In this document: positions 1-11,539 of the stretch, piece by piece
Layout: every line of letters begins with the position of its first letter
Position numbering within the stretch: position 1 is the stretch's first letter
Assembly: GCF_014529535.1 (NCBI RefSeq)
Contig: NC_050735.1
Coordinates: forward strand, 10,551,739-10,615,738
Reading direction: 5' to 3'
Source: Bradysia coprophila
Taxonomy: Eukaryota > Arthropoda > Insecta > Diptera > Sciaridae
DNA: 64,000 bases
Translations under genes and position numbers: made by a program
The notes under the pieces: model-generated
What the model was told of the DNA's origin: nothing
The model's input: the letters and a program-made list of their open reading frames with translations, nothing else
Databases searched by the model: none

Positions 1-401
1 ACATGCTTCACAGGAGAACATTTTTATTTCATTTTTTCCGATCCTCCGCTCCATTTGGACGAATGAAGTGTGATATTACTTTCGTAAGAATATCGAAATG
101 TTCAGCGCACTAAGGAATAAGTTTGCAATTCGGGAAAATGCCTCAGGGGCGTATTAGAGAGAATTTTATTTACTGAAATTAATGAAAATTTTCAGAAATT
201 CAACTGAATGAACCAATAATTTACCTGAAGAAATTTCTAGAAATTTTCGTTTTTTTTGCTCAATAATATGCTCTGATATAGATCGTACTGCGAGAGAATA
301 TAAGATTAAAATTAAACAAAAGCAAAAGTAGACTTAACCGAATGATTATTTGAAGAGACAATGTTAAATTCGAATATAAGTCAAGCAAAATTATGGATCG
401 T
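1..401. other. Non-coding flank
   Basis: AT-rich sequence downstream (3') of the regucalcin-like gene, which ends at 402 on the minus strand. I see no coding frame, RNA gene or clear repeat here. It probably contains the 3' UTR of that gene, but no convincing AATAAA signal could be chosen. Confidence 0.5.
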
Positions 402-2173
402 TTAAAGGCCGCAAACTGGTACACCAGGGTGTCCCTTACAACCGTTGTTACAACATTCTGGAGAAATTGGAATCAAGTGAAGGTTTCCATCGCCAGGATT
501 TAGTGAAGATGATTTCGAACCACCATAAGAATCGTGGTATTCTCTACCAGTAACTACACACAAGTAATCCAGGTTCGGTCCAACGAATCCTACTGAGGTT
601 ACATGCGTTCCAGGAACTTTATATTTCCTTATAAGTTCGCTAGTTCTAGTAAACGAATGAAATGAATGGATAGTAAACTTCCTAAGTGGTAGACGGTGTT
701 AAGGAATCTCGCGCCGCGTCATTCACAATAATTCACAAAGTGACATCTTCCTTATACAAAATGTGTCAAAATGTGAATTATTGTGAATGACGCGGCGCGA
801 GATTCCTAGCAACCTGGTAGACTTACTTCGAATTAACGTGATAAACGAGACCGGAATTGAAGTCACCAACGTAGAAGTTGGAGCATTGATCGACGGTAAG
901 CCCTGCAGGATAATCTGTTCTGGCCGTTGCAGGATCGAACTTATAGCTCGGTTTTATATTTTCTAAATGACAAAAAATAAAAAATCTTAAATGGCACCCG
1001 CTTCAAAGGAAACAAATTACCTAACGTATTGCTTTTGCGGTTCCATTTGGTTGCAGTTACAGTAGCAGTGCAATCATTGGAAACATAGCATATATCCGTC
1101 TTGGCATCGAAATAAATTCCATTTGAGTAAGTTCCTGGCTTCAAAGCACTTTTGATTCTTGCAGATCGAGATCCGAGATCCAGATACACAATGGAAGATT
1201 CAGGATAACCGTCAACGTTCTTTTTGCAATATGTTGATGGTATAACGGACATAAATACAGTTCCATCTGGCGAGGTAGCTCCTCTGTCAATAGCATTATT
1301 TTCACCTGGGCTGAAAGTTGTAATGACATCGATAATTTTAGCCTCTCGAGAAACTCCGTCCCATTGTACACGAAGAATCGATTGACCTTGACCAGCAATT
1401 AATATGCTGGGCGACGATTGAACTGGTAGAATGAATGATACTGTTTCCACAGAATCGGTAAGTTTTGCGCTGTATAACGTCTTACTGTCCCAATCAAAAC
1501 GATGTAAAGAATCGGAACCTTTTGGAGCTGTTTTTAAATTTAACGCAGAATTAATGGATAAAAATGACAACATCTGACAGACTGAGAATCCTGAGAAACA
1601 TCTGACAATATTTTGTAATCTTATAGGAAATTTTATAGCATTAAAGGTCATTATACCGCATTCTCTTCATTCTAGTTGATCAATGTTCAAATTTGTATAT
1701 CTTAGTTAGTACTTGTTTCAAAAGGTATACTTAGGTTAAATTCATTTTTGCTCCAATATATTCGCGTGCCAAATATGTCATACCGACCTTCTATTCAATA
1801 ATTGGAACGAAAAGAATCAAATTTAATTTGACCCAACAGGTTTAAAAAGATCAACGCAAAATCTATTACTTCATTTCATATACCATGCAAATGTGGCCAT
1901 TATAAAATCAATTAGTCAGATTAATATTGATAATGAAAGTCAGCTTACCGCTTGCATCAGCGAAAAAGATAGAGTTGGTTCGATTATCCCAAAAAATCTG
2001 TTGAGGATATCCGTATGGTACAGCTGGATGGTATGACTTTACGTCGCACTCAATTGCTGCAATTGATGCCTAGGAAAGATATATTTTCGTATATTGTGAA
2101 TAAAACGAATTGAGAAACCATTTTCACTTACAACACAGACGCCAATTGTAAGATAAAATAAAAGGGTTGACAT
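402..2173 (-). CDS. Secreted regucalcin / SMP-30-like protein (five exons)
   Basis: The SMP-30/gluconolactonase/LRE family are six-bladed beta-propeller, metal-dependent lactonases. Exons on the minus strand are 2173-2132, 2069-1949, 1527-1021, 962-827 and 639-402; all junctions are GT-AG and phases fit, giving 347 aa. Residues 1-19 (MSTLLFYLTIGVCV onward) form a signal peptide, so the protein is probably secreted, whereas vertebrate regucalcin is cytosolic. Family landmarks are present: FWDNRTNSIFFADAS, then SLHRFDWDSKTLYSAKLTD, SPDGTVFMS, YSNGIYFDA and YPAGLTVD. By my alignment the metal-binding Glu of the family GESPxW motif is Gln37 here and the Asp of the P-D-G motif is Ala, while the Asn of SNG is kept, so ordinary lactonase activity is doubtful. 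The C-terminus ends in a cysteine-containing tail (ECCNNGCKGHPGVPVCGL) unlike the usual family end. Family assignment is firm; function and substrate are unknown. Confidence 0.85.
703..806. mobile_element. 104-bp hairpin MITE in intron 4 of the regucalcin-like gene
   Basis: The left arm GGAATCTCGCGCCGCGTCAT is matched by its inverted complement ending at 806, with roughly 45-bp arms around a short AT-rich loop. It lies wholly inside the 640-826 intron, so it does not disturb the coding sequence. The GC-rich arm tips stand out from the AT-rich surroundings. No transposase is present. A clear target-site duplication is not visible. Confidence 0.75.
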
Positions 2174-2224
2174 GATTGGTTACTGCTGATAATAGTGGCT
2201 GGAAGTAATATGGAAATTTGTCAG

Positions 2225-2232
2225 TATTTATA
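2225..2232 (-). promoter_or_regulatory. TATA box of the regucalcin-like gene
   Basis: TATAAATA on the minus strand lies about 52 bp upstream of the ATG at 2173. This fits a TATA promoter with a short 5' UTR of about 20-30 nt and supports the chosen start exon. Confidence 0.6.
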
Positions 2233-2464
2233 GAACTTTATAAAAATATCTTGAGCTACTAACTGTGGTTATTGCTTTTAAGTCATGAACGATTACGAAA
2301 CACGAACTTCGTGACGAGTAAATGTTCTGAATCATGAATACAAAATATAAAAAAAAAATAAACAGAACGTAATCGTGTCAATGATTTTACAAGCATGTAC
2401 GTCGAAAACCGTACTTTTCATGTTTGAAGCACGTCTTTCGACGCCCTCAGCATGTAATAAATAT

Positions 2465-2521
2465 TATGCACGTATGACAAAGCGGTCGAGGCTTGCCGAG
2501 ACGGCTTGTCATACGTGCATA
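2465..2521. repeat. Short perfect-stem hairpin
   Basis: TATGCACGTATGACAA pairs with TTGTCATACGTGCATA around a GC-rich centre that itself reads as a mini-hairpin (GGTCGAGGCTTGCCGAGACG). The centre resembles the centres of other hairpins in this window (2701-2725, 19095-19115, 46095-46115). Confidence 0.6.
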
Positions 2522-2655
2522 TTCTTTTTTATCGCATAAGCGAAAACGAGGCAACAAGATATGCGAATGACACTTTGACAATTTACAGAAGTATAATGTT
2601 TGTTTATATATCCTAGGTGAATAATTTTTTCGGGGAATTATTACTAAAATCCATT

Positions 2656-2776
2656 ACATAACTCGGGATAAAAATGAAAAGTCTCGTTTTCGTGTGTTTA
2701 TTGACCTCGGTTCCGCCTCGGATCAACAAAATTCACACGAAAACTCTACTTTTCATCTTTTTATCCCTAGTCATGT
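2656..2776. mobile_element. Hairpin MITE with GC-rich central mini-hairpin
   Basis: The arm starting ACATAACTCGGGATAAAAAT pairs with the inverted copy ending at 2776; inner arms TTTTCGTGTG and CACACGAAAA also pair. The centre CCTCGGTTCCGCCTCGG is a GC-rich stem-loop. Similar outer sequence (CATAACTCGGCAAAAAAATG) recurs at 29946, suggesting a dispersed family. Confidence 0.6.
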
Positions 2777-5229
2777 AAAATACTATTTCATGCTTCGGGG
2801 CTGAAAATGTAGGCAATTTTTGAGTTTCTTTCTGGTTTCCCTTTGCATGAAAACTTACATGTGCACCTGTTTGGGACGATTGATGTAAGGCACTTGCGCT
2901 TGTAGGCATTACTTCGTTCGGCCCACAATTCCCGAAAGTGCTTAAAGTCAATCGTCAAAAACAGACGCACAAATGACTATTTCATATTTCTGTGATTAAA
3001 CTAATTTATTTTCTTCAATCAAAAGACTATGAGATAATGACGTTTTGTCTGATGACAAATCAGGGAGGAAAATGTCTATTTTCTCCTCTCAAAACCTTTG
3101 CTTTTGTTTTGAAAAATTGTGTAACAAACTTCGTGGGGAAAAATTGTTAATCAGACCACGGAGTGAAAAAATCGTAAATTATTCGATTAAATTCAGAAAT
3201 CAGTATTTCCTGTCTTGAAGTCATTGCCCAATTTAAACATTTTAGCCTATTTACCGATTTCAGTACACTTCCTCGTTTCAATTCATTTCGAAACCTTTTT
3301 TTAATTATTATTTCTGTTTTATGGGTAGTTTGCTCAGTAGACGATTCATAAGATCGTAAGGAGTACTACAAAGTTTCACTAAAGTTTGAATCATTACATA
3401 CATATCCATTCCTTTCATCTCACAAATGGCTTTCCGAACTTAACAACAAATTGCTTTCATCTAAAACAATAAACGATCATCTCCATCATTATTCATGTAG
3501 CTTCCTGAAATTACAAGATTATTGTTCGATGTTATGCACATTCTTCAAAGTAAGATTCATACTATTTATACTACCGCCCGACGATGGAACACTAGGGATG
3601 TATAATAAACGTTTATTGAAAGACAATATTTATCCAGACAAAGGATGTAGACATTTTGTATTGTTTGTCTTTCACCCTCGGTTTAAGATGAATGAATAGA
3701 ACCACGCAAAGTCTGTGTTATAAAGCTACCATGTAAATTAGGGATAGGCTGGAAATTATTTATTGAAATTTTATCTGAAACAAATTGAAATAGCACATCC
3801 AATCAGTATATACATGAGATCGTTGTATACAAGCCGATGATATAGTGTTACTACAACCTTAACGATACACCGATTTTATATTGCTGAGAATTATAGTTTT
3901 CTTTTGGCAATTTCAACGATTTTCGTTTAACTTTTAAAACCTCAACTTCATAACTTACAAACAAATCCCAATCCTTAAGCCAAATACCGTAAAAAAATTC
4001 GGCCAACATTTTAGATTTATGCACATAGTCTGTACAGTGTACTACACATATATAGTTCGTAGAATATTTTACATTAGGAAGAACATCCTTAAATGCATTA
4101 CTAAAGTCACCATAAATTCTCATAGAATGCAGTTCTATTTGAGGTATTACAATAAGAGGGATGCTTAAACGAAAAATTTATGGCACAATGGGTATTTTTT
4201 GTATGTATATATATGTGTGTGCGGATGCTGTAATGTCAGAGTATTATTTATGTATAATATCGTGAAAAGGTGTAAGCGAAAAAATATTCTCCATGGGAAA
4301 TAAATAAAGTTTCTTGTAAAAGTGTCTACAGACGGCAGAAAAAAAACATGTTTTGAGAGATATATGAGATTGCTGTATTCGTTGTAACAACGTTATGATT
4401 TACATGATTTTCTTTGATGATGAATTTTGCATAAAAAATGTTTTTTTTTTTGGTTTTTACTTTGCTTTCAATGATAAAGTCTGAATTAAAAATGAAGGAA
4501 AAATTAGATTAAAAATATTGGCGTTTTAATTCTGGTCAACATATTCGATAAATAGAGTCGGCTTAAAGCAGTCTACTCAATGAAGTGCACACATTATTCG
4601 TTCCTCGTTCGTTGAATACTTAAATTTGCAATAAAATTCAAGATGAAGGTTCCACTTTCTCGTTTCGGCGTCAGCTGGTCGTTTGCTCTATTTTCATGAG
4701 TGTGTGTTAGCTCATTCAACTGTAAGTACATTTAGAGAAAGAAGTATGTGAGTTACTGTATGAAAACAACCAAACGGCCATCTGTAGCAAAATTATGAAA
4801 GTTTAGCCTTAATGTTTAATCTAACTGTAATCATTTAAAAAGCATTGAAAACACTAGAAACTTGCAGAAAAACATGAAACCATAAGAGATGAAACGTTTC
4901 ATTGAATAGTAGATTATATACTGGAGTGTGGCGTTTGCAGTTACGTTGCATATGTTACTCACGAAGACACTTCGGGGGGTTGTAGCGAATTAAATTGTTT
5001 ACGTAACTGTCAGGTCAATCAGGAGCACCACATATTCTTAATTTTCAATTTACTCGCGAAAGAATTTAAGTTGTTACGCTGTTATTCCAGACGCTGCTCC
5101 AGCATTAGAGCCCCCAGAAAGAAATGGAAAAGTCTGCAATTTGGCAACAACTTTTTCCCAAGATTTCTGTAGACCCGCAACCCAAAAGTACTGGGTTCAC
5201 GTATTTGTGGAACGATAGTGGGTGAGGCC

Positions 5230-6655
5230 AGCTACAACGACCCATACTCAGTTCCGCGAAACATCCATGTTGCAGGTAAGGTGAACACTCCGAACATTTA
5301 CTATATTTTTGGTCATAACTCTGGTGGCGGGACATTTCCACACCGTCAATATCGTCAGGAACGATATTATCGTTTTTTTGGACGATATTATCGTTTTTTA
5401 GACGATGCTATCGTCCAAAAAAACGATATTATCGTCCAAAAAATTTTCATCCATGACGATAATATCGTCTAAATTGAAAAATTCTAAAATATTGTCTGGA
5501 CGATAGTATCGTTTTATTGTCGATATTATCGTTCAAAAAACGATATTATCGTTTTCTGGACGATATTACCGTTCTAGAAAATCTAATGGATATTTTCGTT
5601 TTATGTACGATAATATCGTTTAAAAAAACGATAATATCGCCCAGGACGACGATATTATCGTTTAGTTTTGGGTGGTAATATTGTCCAGGACTCAATTTTA
5701 CTCAGAGGTGCAGCAAGAACCGAATTCTCTTCCAAAATATCGAAAAACAATTGTCAGAGGAAATCACCTACACATCAGTGTTTAAAAAAGGCGTTAATTT
5801 CGTCCCTAAATAATTCATCTTTTTACGAAATGAATACCAACTTTGATTGTACATAAAAAGCGTTTTAACACGCCGAGCGATCCGGGCGCCGGAACGGTGT
5901 CGGAACTTAGGAGTTATTTTTTTTCTCGCATCGTCTCATAATTAGTCTGTGTAATTTTTCTATATAAAATTTAAATTTACGGAACCAAATGAACCAATTT
6001 TTAATATATATTTGCCGTCTATAAAACGGTGTTTATCTACAAGATTTTGTGTTTCGTCTTCAACAACCATCCAGAACGATAATATCGCCCAGGACGATAT
6101 TATCGTCTAGAATTTTTATTTTAAATAAATTAAAAACGATATTATCGTCTCAAATATAAAAAAATAAATTAATTAAAAACGATATTATCGTCCCAAAAAT
6201 TATCGACCAGGACGATAATATCGTCCAAAATAACGATAAATTTGTTCAGAAAAAGAAAATAACGATAATATCGTCCAGCGGATATTTTCATCCAGGACGA
6301 TATTATCGTCAAAAAGACGATATTATCGTTTTTTGAACGATAACATCGTTTTTTAGACGATAGTATCATCAAAAAAACGATATTATCGTTTTTTTAAACG
6401 ATAATATCGTCAAGAAAACGATAATATCGTCCTGAAAATATTTTAAAATTTATAATTTTAGACGATATTATCGTCCTGGATGAAATTTTTTTGGACGATA
6501 ATATCGTTTTTTAGACGATACTATCGTCTAAAAAACGATAATATCGTTCCTGACGATATTGACCGTGTAGTTATGTCGCCTCATCAGAATGAAATGTATT
6601 CTCTAGAATTGAAAGACGAGTCCAACGAGCTATCGCTAATTTCAATCGGATCAAA
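5230..6655. mobile_element. Inverted-repeat element, interrupted by the ACGATA array
   Basis: The flanks of the ACGATA array (5230-5335 and 6575-6655) match the interior and right side of the element at 30359-30834: shared CCCATACTCAGTTCCG and CTCCGAACATT on the left, and AGAATTGAAAGACGA with TCCAACGAGCTAT on the right. This suggests one copy of that family into which the ACGATA foldback element inserted. The outer termini are not well preserved. No coding capacity is recognised. Confidence 0.5.
5340..6568. mobile_element. Foldback element built of ACGATA-T-TATCGT palindromic units
   Basis: Two blocks (about 5340-5680 and 6070-6568) carry roughly 30 copies of the unit ACGATATTATCGT or its complement ACGATAATATCGT, spaced by short T- or A-runs with a spacing near 20 bp. 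Each unit is an odd-length palindrome (six-base arms around one central base). The blocks are also inverted copies of one another: both termini read inward as AYACSGTCAATATCGTCAGG and then ACGATATTATCG. The roughly 390-bp core (5690-6070) is unique and includes a GC-richer stretch near 5875-5905. It behaves like a non-autonomous foldback element; no transposase is seen. Confidence 0.75.
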
Positions 6656-8412
6656 TTAATTGAGTATATCAAAATATTTGTAAAATTAAACATTTTATTG
6701 TGAATCCAGAAATTCCGCTGTTGGAAATTTTACAACCATCAATTTCTTAATGGTTGCAATCAATTTAAAAAAAAATGAAATCGTTCAAATGTCACTCACA
6801 GCTCACAGACAAATTATTATACAAAAAGATCAGGAAATGTGACAGATTCAATCAAATAGATTTGAGTGACTCAGAATATCTACCAGGCTCACATAAACAA
6901 CCGCACGTAGAGGTTGATCTATTTCATATACAAAATACATATCAATTACATTTTTCGTTCGTTCGTTTTTAGCGTATCCACAATAAGTGTGACGTTCTGG
7001 TTGTATTGTCGATTAATATCGTAACCGAATGAGAATAGATCGTTGCAAAAGTTTAAATTCGGTCAAATGTCAAATCTCACTCGCACTGAAATAGGTTATT
7101 TGTGCAAAGAAAAAGAAACAAAGTGACGATTTCAGTCAACAAAATTGATTGACTCTAAATTTCTACTAGGCTCACATAAATAAATGCACTTTCACATGCA
7201 GTATCATCACATTGATCTATTTCGTACCTAGACAAAATCCTACTCGATTTGTTTGTTTGTTGTTTGCGATGTCTGTTAATAAGGTCCGTTCGAATTGGAA
7301 TGTGAAAACGTTCAGTACAAATTACACCTTAACTTTCAGATCTGAGCTTTTCCTTTAAGGCTGTAGTTGGCATTTGTTTCCACAATGTTTAAAATTTACC
7401 TTAGCTCGACACAAATGTTGTCTTAAAAAAATACTTCGGTTCACTCCTCACGCACAGATTCTTTAAGAGATCGGTCTAAATCGTTTCAAGAGTGAAAGGG
7501 AAGAGAAAAAGTCAATGAAATAGAGGTGTCACACTTCTTGGACTAATGGACTAAACTCGAGAAGTTATTGAGACTCGTGTAACTCTAGCGACGAAAATAA
7601 TATCGAAATTAAACTAACAATAACATGAACCGTGTAAACTTTGTGTGTTCTTTTTTCATTTCATTTTCCGATTCAAAGAATTTCCATCTTAAATAAAAAT
7701 TCAATTGCATTAAATTCGTGTTTTATATTCGATACAGAAGAAAAAAAACCCCGTCACGTAAACACAATTTTCACGCTTGGTTGGACACTAGACAAATTTG
7801 TTAAGAAAAATAAATATTTCCTCTTCCACTAGATGTACATTTTGTGTTCACCCAGATATTGTCGAATTATCCGAATTCGCAACAAGACAAAGGAGAATGT
7901 GACATTATTCTTTTAACTTCATTTACAAATTATTGGCGAAGAACGTACATAGAACGTTGACATGGTTGGCTTTATTTTCCTTTAAAAAAAAAAGAAAATA
8001 GAAAAGCCACATACATTTGAATGAGAAAGTGCCTAAAGTCACCCCCAATTTTCTCTTTTTTTATGTATAATCAAACATATAGACCGAATGATATCCTTGC
8101 TCAAGTTATAATACCCCCATACAAAATGGTATACGCCGACCAAAATCTTATTATTACATTCCTTTTTGTCGAGTAATCCAATATTGATCAAATTTAAATT
8201 CGAGAACAAACAAAATAAACGAATTCTAAGCTTTAACAGATTGAATTGGTTAGTCGGCTTAAAATATGGGGGAAAATATTTAACTAAGCGTCTCTGGTGC
8301 GGCAACGATGTATTTAATGCTGTGGAGAAGAAAAGAAGGGATTGCCCGAAAAGAAGAAAGATTTTTCTTTTAAAAATATTGCAATACAAAATGGATGAGT
8401 TTTGCTGCAATA
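6656..8412. other. Intergenic, no recognised feature
   Basis: AT-rich sequence without a supportable coding frame. Two loosely similar blocks (near 6775-6990 and 7060-7260) share phrases such as CAGGCTCACATAAA and TTGATCTATTTC, pointing to an old imperfect duplication. Nothing else recognised. Confidence 0.4.
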
Positions 8413-8570
8413 GGACGGGATAGCTCAATGGCTACTTACTGGCCATCCACCGAAAAGATCATGTGTTCGATTCCTGTGTCCGAAAGTTGCACATGGAATT
8501 TTTCTTGTGATTTTATCACATTGTTAACATCCTAAGCTTCACTCAAGCTTAATAAATTGAATATAGTTGC
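8413..8570 (+). repeat. tRNA-derived SINE
   Basis: The head has Pol III internal promoter boxes: an A-box-like GGATAGCTCAATGGC (from 8418) and a B-box TGTTCGATTCC (about 8463-8473), spaced as in a tRNA. An unrelated AT-rich body follows to about 8570. The cloverleaf is degenerate, so this is a SINE or tRNA pseudogene and not a working tRNA. Confidence 0.6.
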
Positions 8571-8687
8571 AGTGAGAGTGTGGTGGTTGCAGCGATGTCG
8601 ATGTACACACTGAATAACTTTTATGGCCCAAATTCGATATACCTGAGATTATTTGCATATTTCGCGTCGTTGTTCGGAAGTGACATT

Positions 8688-9398
8688 AAGAGGCAGCGGC
8701 ACTTAGCTAAAATTGTAGCCTACATTTGCGTGTTTCGTATTTCATTTTTGTCAATATTTTTTCATCAGAATCCTTTTTGAAAAATGTACGACCGCAATTC
8801 CGACCACGAATCTGTTAGCTTTAAATAAAAATTAGTTTTGGTTGAAGTCGTTTTCTCTGAGAAAAGTGAGCAGTTTAACGAAATATTCATAAACTGTTCA
8901 CGTTTCTCAGAGCTGGTCAAATTGCTACAACCAAATGTATTTCCTGTTGAAAGCTAATACATTCGTGGTCGGAATTGCGGTCGTCCATTTTTCAAAAAGG
9001 GTACTGTTGGGAAGATGTCATAAAAGTAAACTAAAAACCAGTATTTCAAAACCGCCCTAATGTATGCTTTTTAGCAAAGCGCCGATGCCTCTTAAGAGGC
9101 ATCGATGCTAAGCTAAAACTGTAGCCTACATATCCGCGTCTCGTATTTCATTTTTGATGATATCTTTTCATCAAAATCTTTTTTGAAAAATGTACGACCG
9201 CAATAACGACCACTAATGTGTTAGCTTCAAATGAAAATTGGTTTTAGTTGTAGTCGTTGGACCAGCTTCATAAAAAAAATAATCATAAACTGCTCAATTA
9301 TCTCAGAGGTCAGAGCTGTAAAGGGATTCTAGTGGAAAGATATCATCAGAAGCAAACTACAATCAAGTATTTAAAAAACGCCTAAATGTATGCTTTTG
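8688..9398. repeat. Imperfect tandem duplication containing an inverted-repeat element
   Basis: Unit 1 (8688-9072) and unit 2 (9094-9398) align along their length, sharing TGTAGCCTACAT, TTTGAAAAATGTACGACCGC and TGTATGCTTTT. Unit 1 holds an inverted repeat (8772-9000): CCTTTTTGAAAAATGTACGA pairs with its complement ending at 9000, as do the GACCACGAAT and ATTCGTGGTC blocks. Unit 2 keeps the left arm but has lost the right, a deletion of about 80-90 bp. Confidence 0.7.
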
Positions 9399-10487
9399 TC
9401 TGTAAGAAAAGGTTGTTGTAGGGGGGGTATATAAACAAAGAAACAAATAAGGAGCAGGGGTAGTGTTACTAAATATTTTATCAAATGTTCACCCGCTGAT
9501 GTACGTACACTGTTATCGAGCATGTAATTACAGGTTCGTAATTTAAACGAAAAAAAATCCTTCTGCAATCCTTACAGTAACCCGATGATATTTTGGTACA
9601 TGAAAATGCCTTTTGGAGTAGTTCCATTTCCATTTATTTATTCTTGTTAAACGATACTATCGTAATCACCTGCACTTCGAGAGTATAGGTACACAAATAA
9701 ATGAGTAGGTGTAACAAAATGCCACCGAAATTCAGACCAATAATTCATTACGAGACCCATATTTGCACAGAAGATTGTTACGTCTGCTACTTACATCTGC
9801 TTTTGCCAACCCCATTATGACTTTACGATAATAATACCATGATAGCAATACATTTTCTGTACTCGGTACTCGAAACTCAAACACAATTTCGTATTTATAT
9901 TCCATAAATGGTAACATCTATCTCTACATATGTTTTATGCTGTTTGCTAACATTGGTATACATGGAAACAGAAACACCAAAACCACAAACCTTTGTTGAT
10001 AATAACAAAATTAATGCTGCGAAAGGTATTTCTATGGCATTATTTGCTCCTCATTCCATATCTCGGGAGAGAGAATGCCTAGAAAATGATTCCTTTTCAT
10101 TTCGGGAAATTTGTTTGCATTTACGTTCCCTTTCTGTTACAATCTGTAGGTACATTATACACACATATTATTGTGTAGTATACTCGGGCCCTGTTTGAAC
10201 GGTAAAACATAACGGTTTCTATGCTGATATTATGTCTTTTCGGTTAAATAGGCCAGACAGAAGGTAATTTAAATTTAATAATGTAACACAGATTGACGAT
10301 AATTATGTTTAATGTACGAAAAACACGTACAATTATTTCGGAATTCAGTTGTACGAATCACTAAATTTAAGCATTACAAAGAAAATTAGTTTGAGATGGA
10401 TTAATCTCCTCAAACCACGACAGCACAACATTCCTTTGAGACGCTAACAATATAAAACGATAGAAGATTGTCGGTGAAGCGAGATAA
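9399..10487. other. Intergenic, no recognised feature
   Basis: AT-rich sequence. The 96-codon plus frame at 9908-10198 has no domain, and its composition looks non-coding. No RNA gene or clear repeat was found. Confidence 0.4.
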
Positions 10488-10706
10488 TTCTATAAAGAAG
10501 ACTCAGAAAATTTAAAAAGAAAAAGAAAGTTAACTCGAAAGCAGTCGTTATTAGTAAAGCAGTACTCAATTAAACGGCGTATAACATTAGAGCAAGATGT
10601 TGCGGTATCTAAGCCGAAGGCAACATTATACACCTCACAAAAGCGATTCGATGATGAAGTAGAGGAAGGAGATTTAACAGGGCAATTCTTTAACAAACAA
10701 TTATAG
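10488..10706 (+). CDS. Possible orphan coding fragment, basic then acidic
   Basis: Read from 10488 this frame is open for 72 codons and ends at TAG 10704-10706. It encodes a basic, nuclear-signal-like segment (NLKRKRKLTRKQ) followed by a better-than-random sequence (ITLEQDVAVSKPKATLYTSQ, then KRFDDEVEEGDLTGQFFNKQ). It has no ATG and is preceded by an in-frame stop at 10485, so it would have to be a 3' exon or a transposon relic. No domain recognised and no partner exon identified. Low confidence. Confidence 0.25.
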   Translation, partial: FYKEDSENLKRKRKLTRKQSLLVKQYSIKRRITLEQDVAVSKPKATLYTSQKRFDDEVEEGDLTGQFFNKQL

Positions 10707-11539
10707 ATCCAAGGTGAAAACTGGACCGAACTCCCCACAATCCTCATGTATACCGTATGAAAATTATTGACTGATTTTTTACTTACCTTAAAGTTACTTT
10801 TTCCGAAAAAGATCTTTCAGTAAATTATAGTGAATTTAAGAAGTTCTTTTTGTGGGTTTCAGTAATTTTTAGTAGACATATGGACATTCGGGAAATTAGA
10901 TGTGGATCTTGTTGGCGTTTTCACCACTTGTCAGCAAATTTAGTGGTAGCACTATTGTAGTTTTCAAGATAAAACGTTAAGAAACGATGGACCATATTCA
11001 GCTATGAAAACAAGAAAAAGGATGTCTCTTTTGTAGTTTTCAGGGTAGACTAGTATACGTCGTCCTATGTCCTATGAATGAACGAAGGTCGTTTTACAAA
11101 TTTTCATCATTCGTCATCAAATTTTCGAAGGGTTTTGAGTTGCCAGACCTTTTCCGATAATTTTTCAATAAAAAGACATTACAAAGTACTCAGTCTAAAA
11201 AGTAGTTACAAAAAATCTACAGAAAAATTTTCCTTTCACGAATTTTGCGAAGTAGTTGTTGCAATAGTCCTGCGGAAAATTTTCCTTTTATGAATTTTAC
11301 AACTATTTACTTCGCCGCATCATAAGGTCTGAATTCGTTTGAAACTGTAATTGTTCACTTCGACGAGAAAGAAATTGATGAAAAAGAAACAAAGTTTATT
11401 TTGGTTCAATTCTTTGAATAAAAGTGTTTGTTACGCACTAACTACATTCTAGTACCGCAAAGAATAAGCTGACTATTGAAGATGAATAATTCAAGTTGAT
11501 GTCAGTCGATAACATTGAATTAATGTAATTTATTGAACA
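10707..11539. other. Intergenic, no recognised feature
   Basis: AT-rich sequence with no supportable coding frame. AAATTTTCCTTTYAYGAATTTT occurs twice (near 11225 and 11276), a small local repeat. Confidence 0.35.

Larger units (their letters stand above)
2233..5229. other. Intergenic repeats and unassigned sequence
   Basis: No gene recognised. It contains a hairpin at 2465-2521, a larger one at 2656-2776, AT-rich microsatellite-like tracts near 4200 (TATATATGTGTGTG) and anonymous sequence. A 90-codon minus frame at 3851-4123 has no recognisable domain and I do not treat it as a gene. Confidence 0.5.

Noticed and set aside
3851-4123. 90-codon minus-strand frame (MRIYGDFSNAFKDV...)
   Set aside because: Mildly protein-like, but there is no recognised domain, no promoter and no splice partners.
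5340-6568. CRISPR-like repeat array
   Set aside because: The repeats are short odd palindromes with T/A-run spacers of similar sequence, mirrored into two inverted blocks, in a eukaryotic genome with introns; there are no unique spacers or cas genes.
8039-8428. 129-codon minus-strand open frame as a gene
   Set aside because: It overlaps the start of a tRNA-derived SINE, and its composition (Leu/Phe/Asn-rich) matches AT-rich non-coding DNA.
8413-8485. Functional tRNA gene
   Set aside because: A and B boxes are present but acceptor, D and T stems do not pair; treated as a SINE head.
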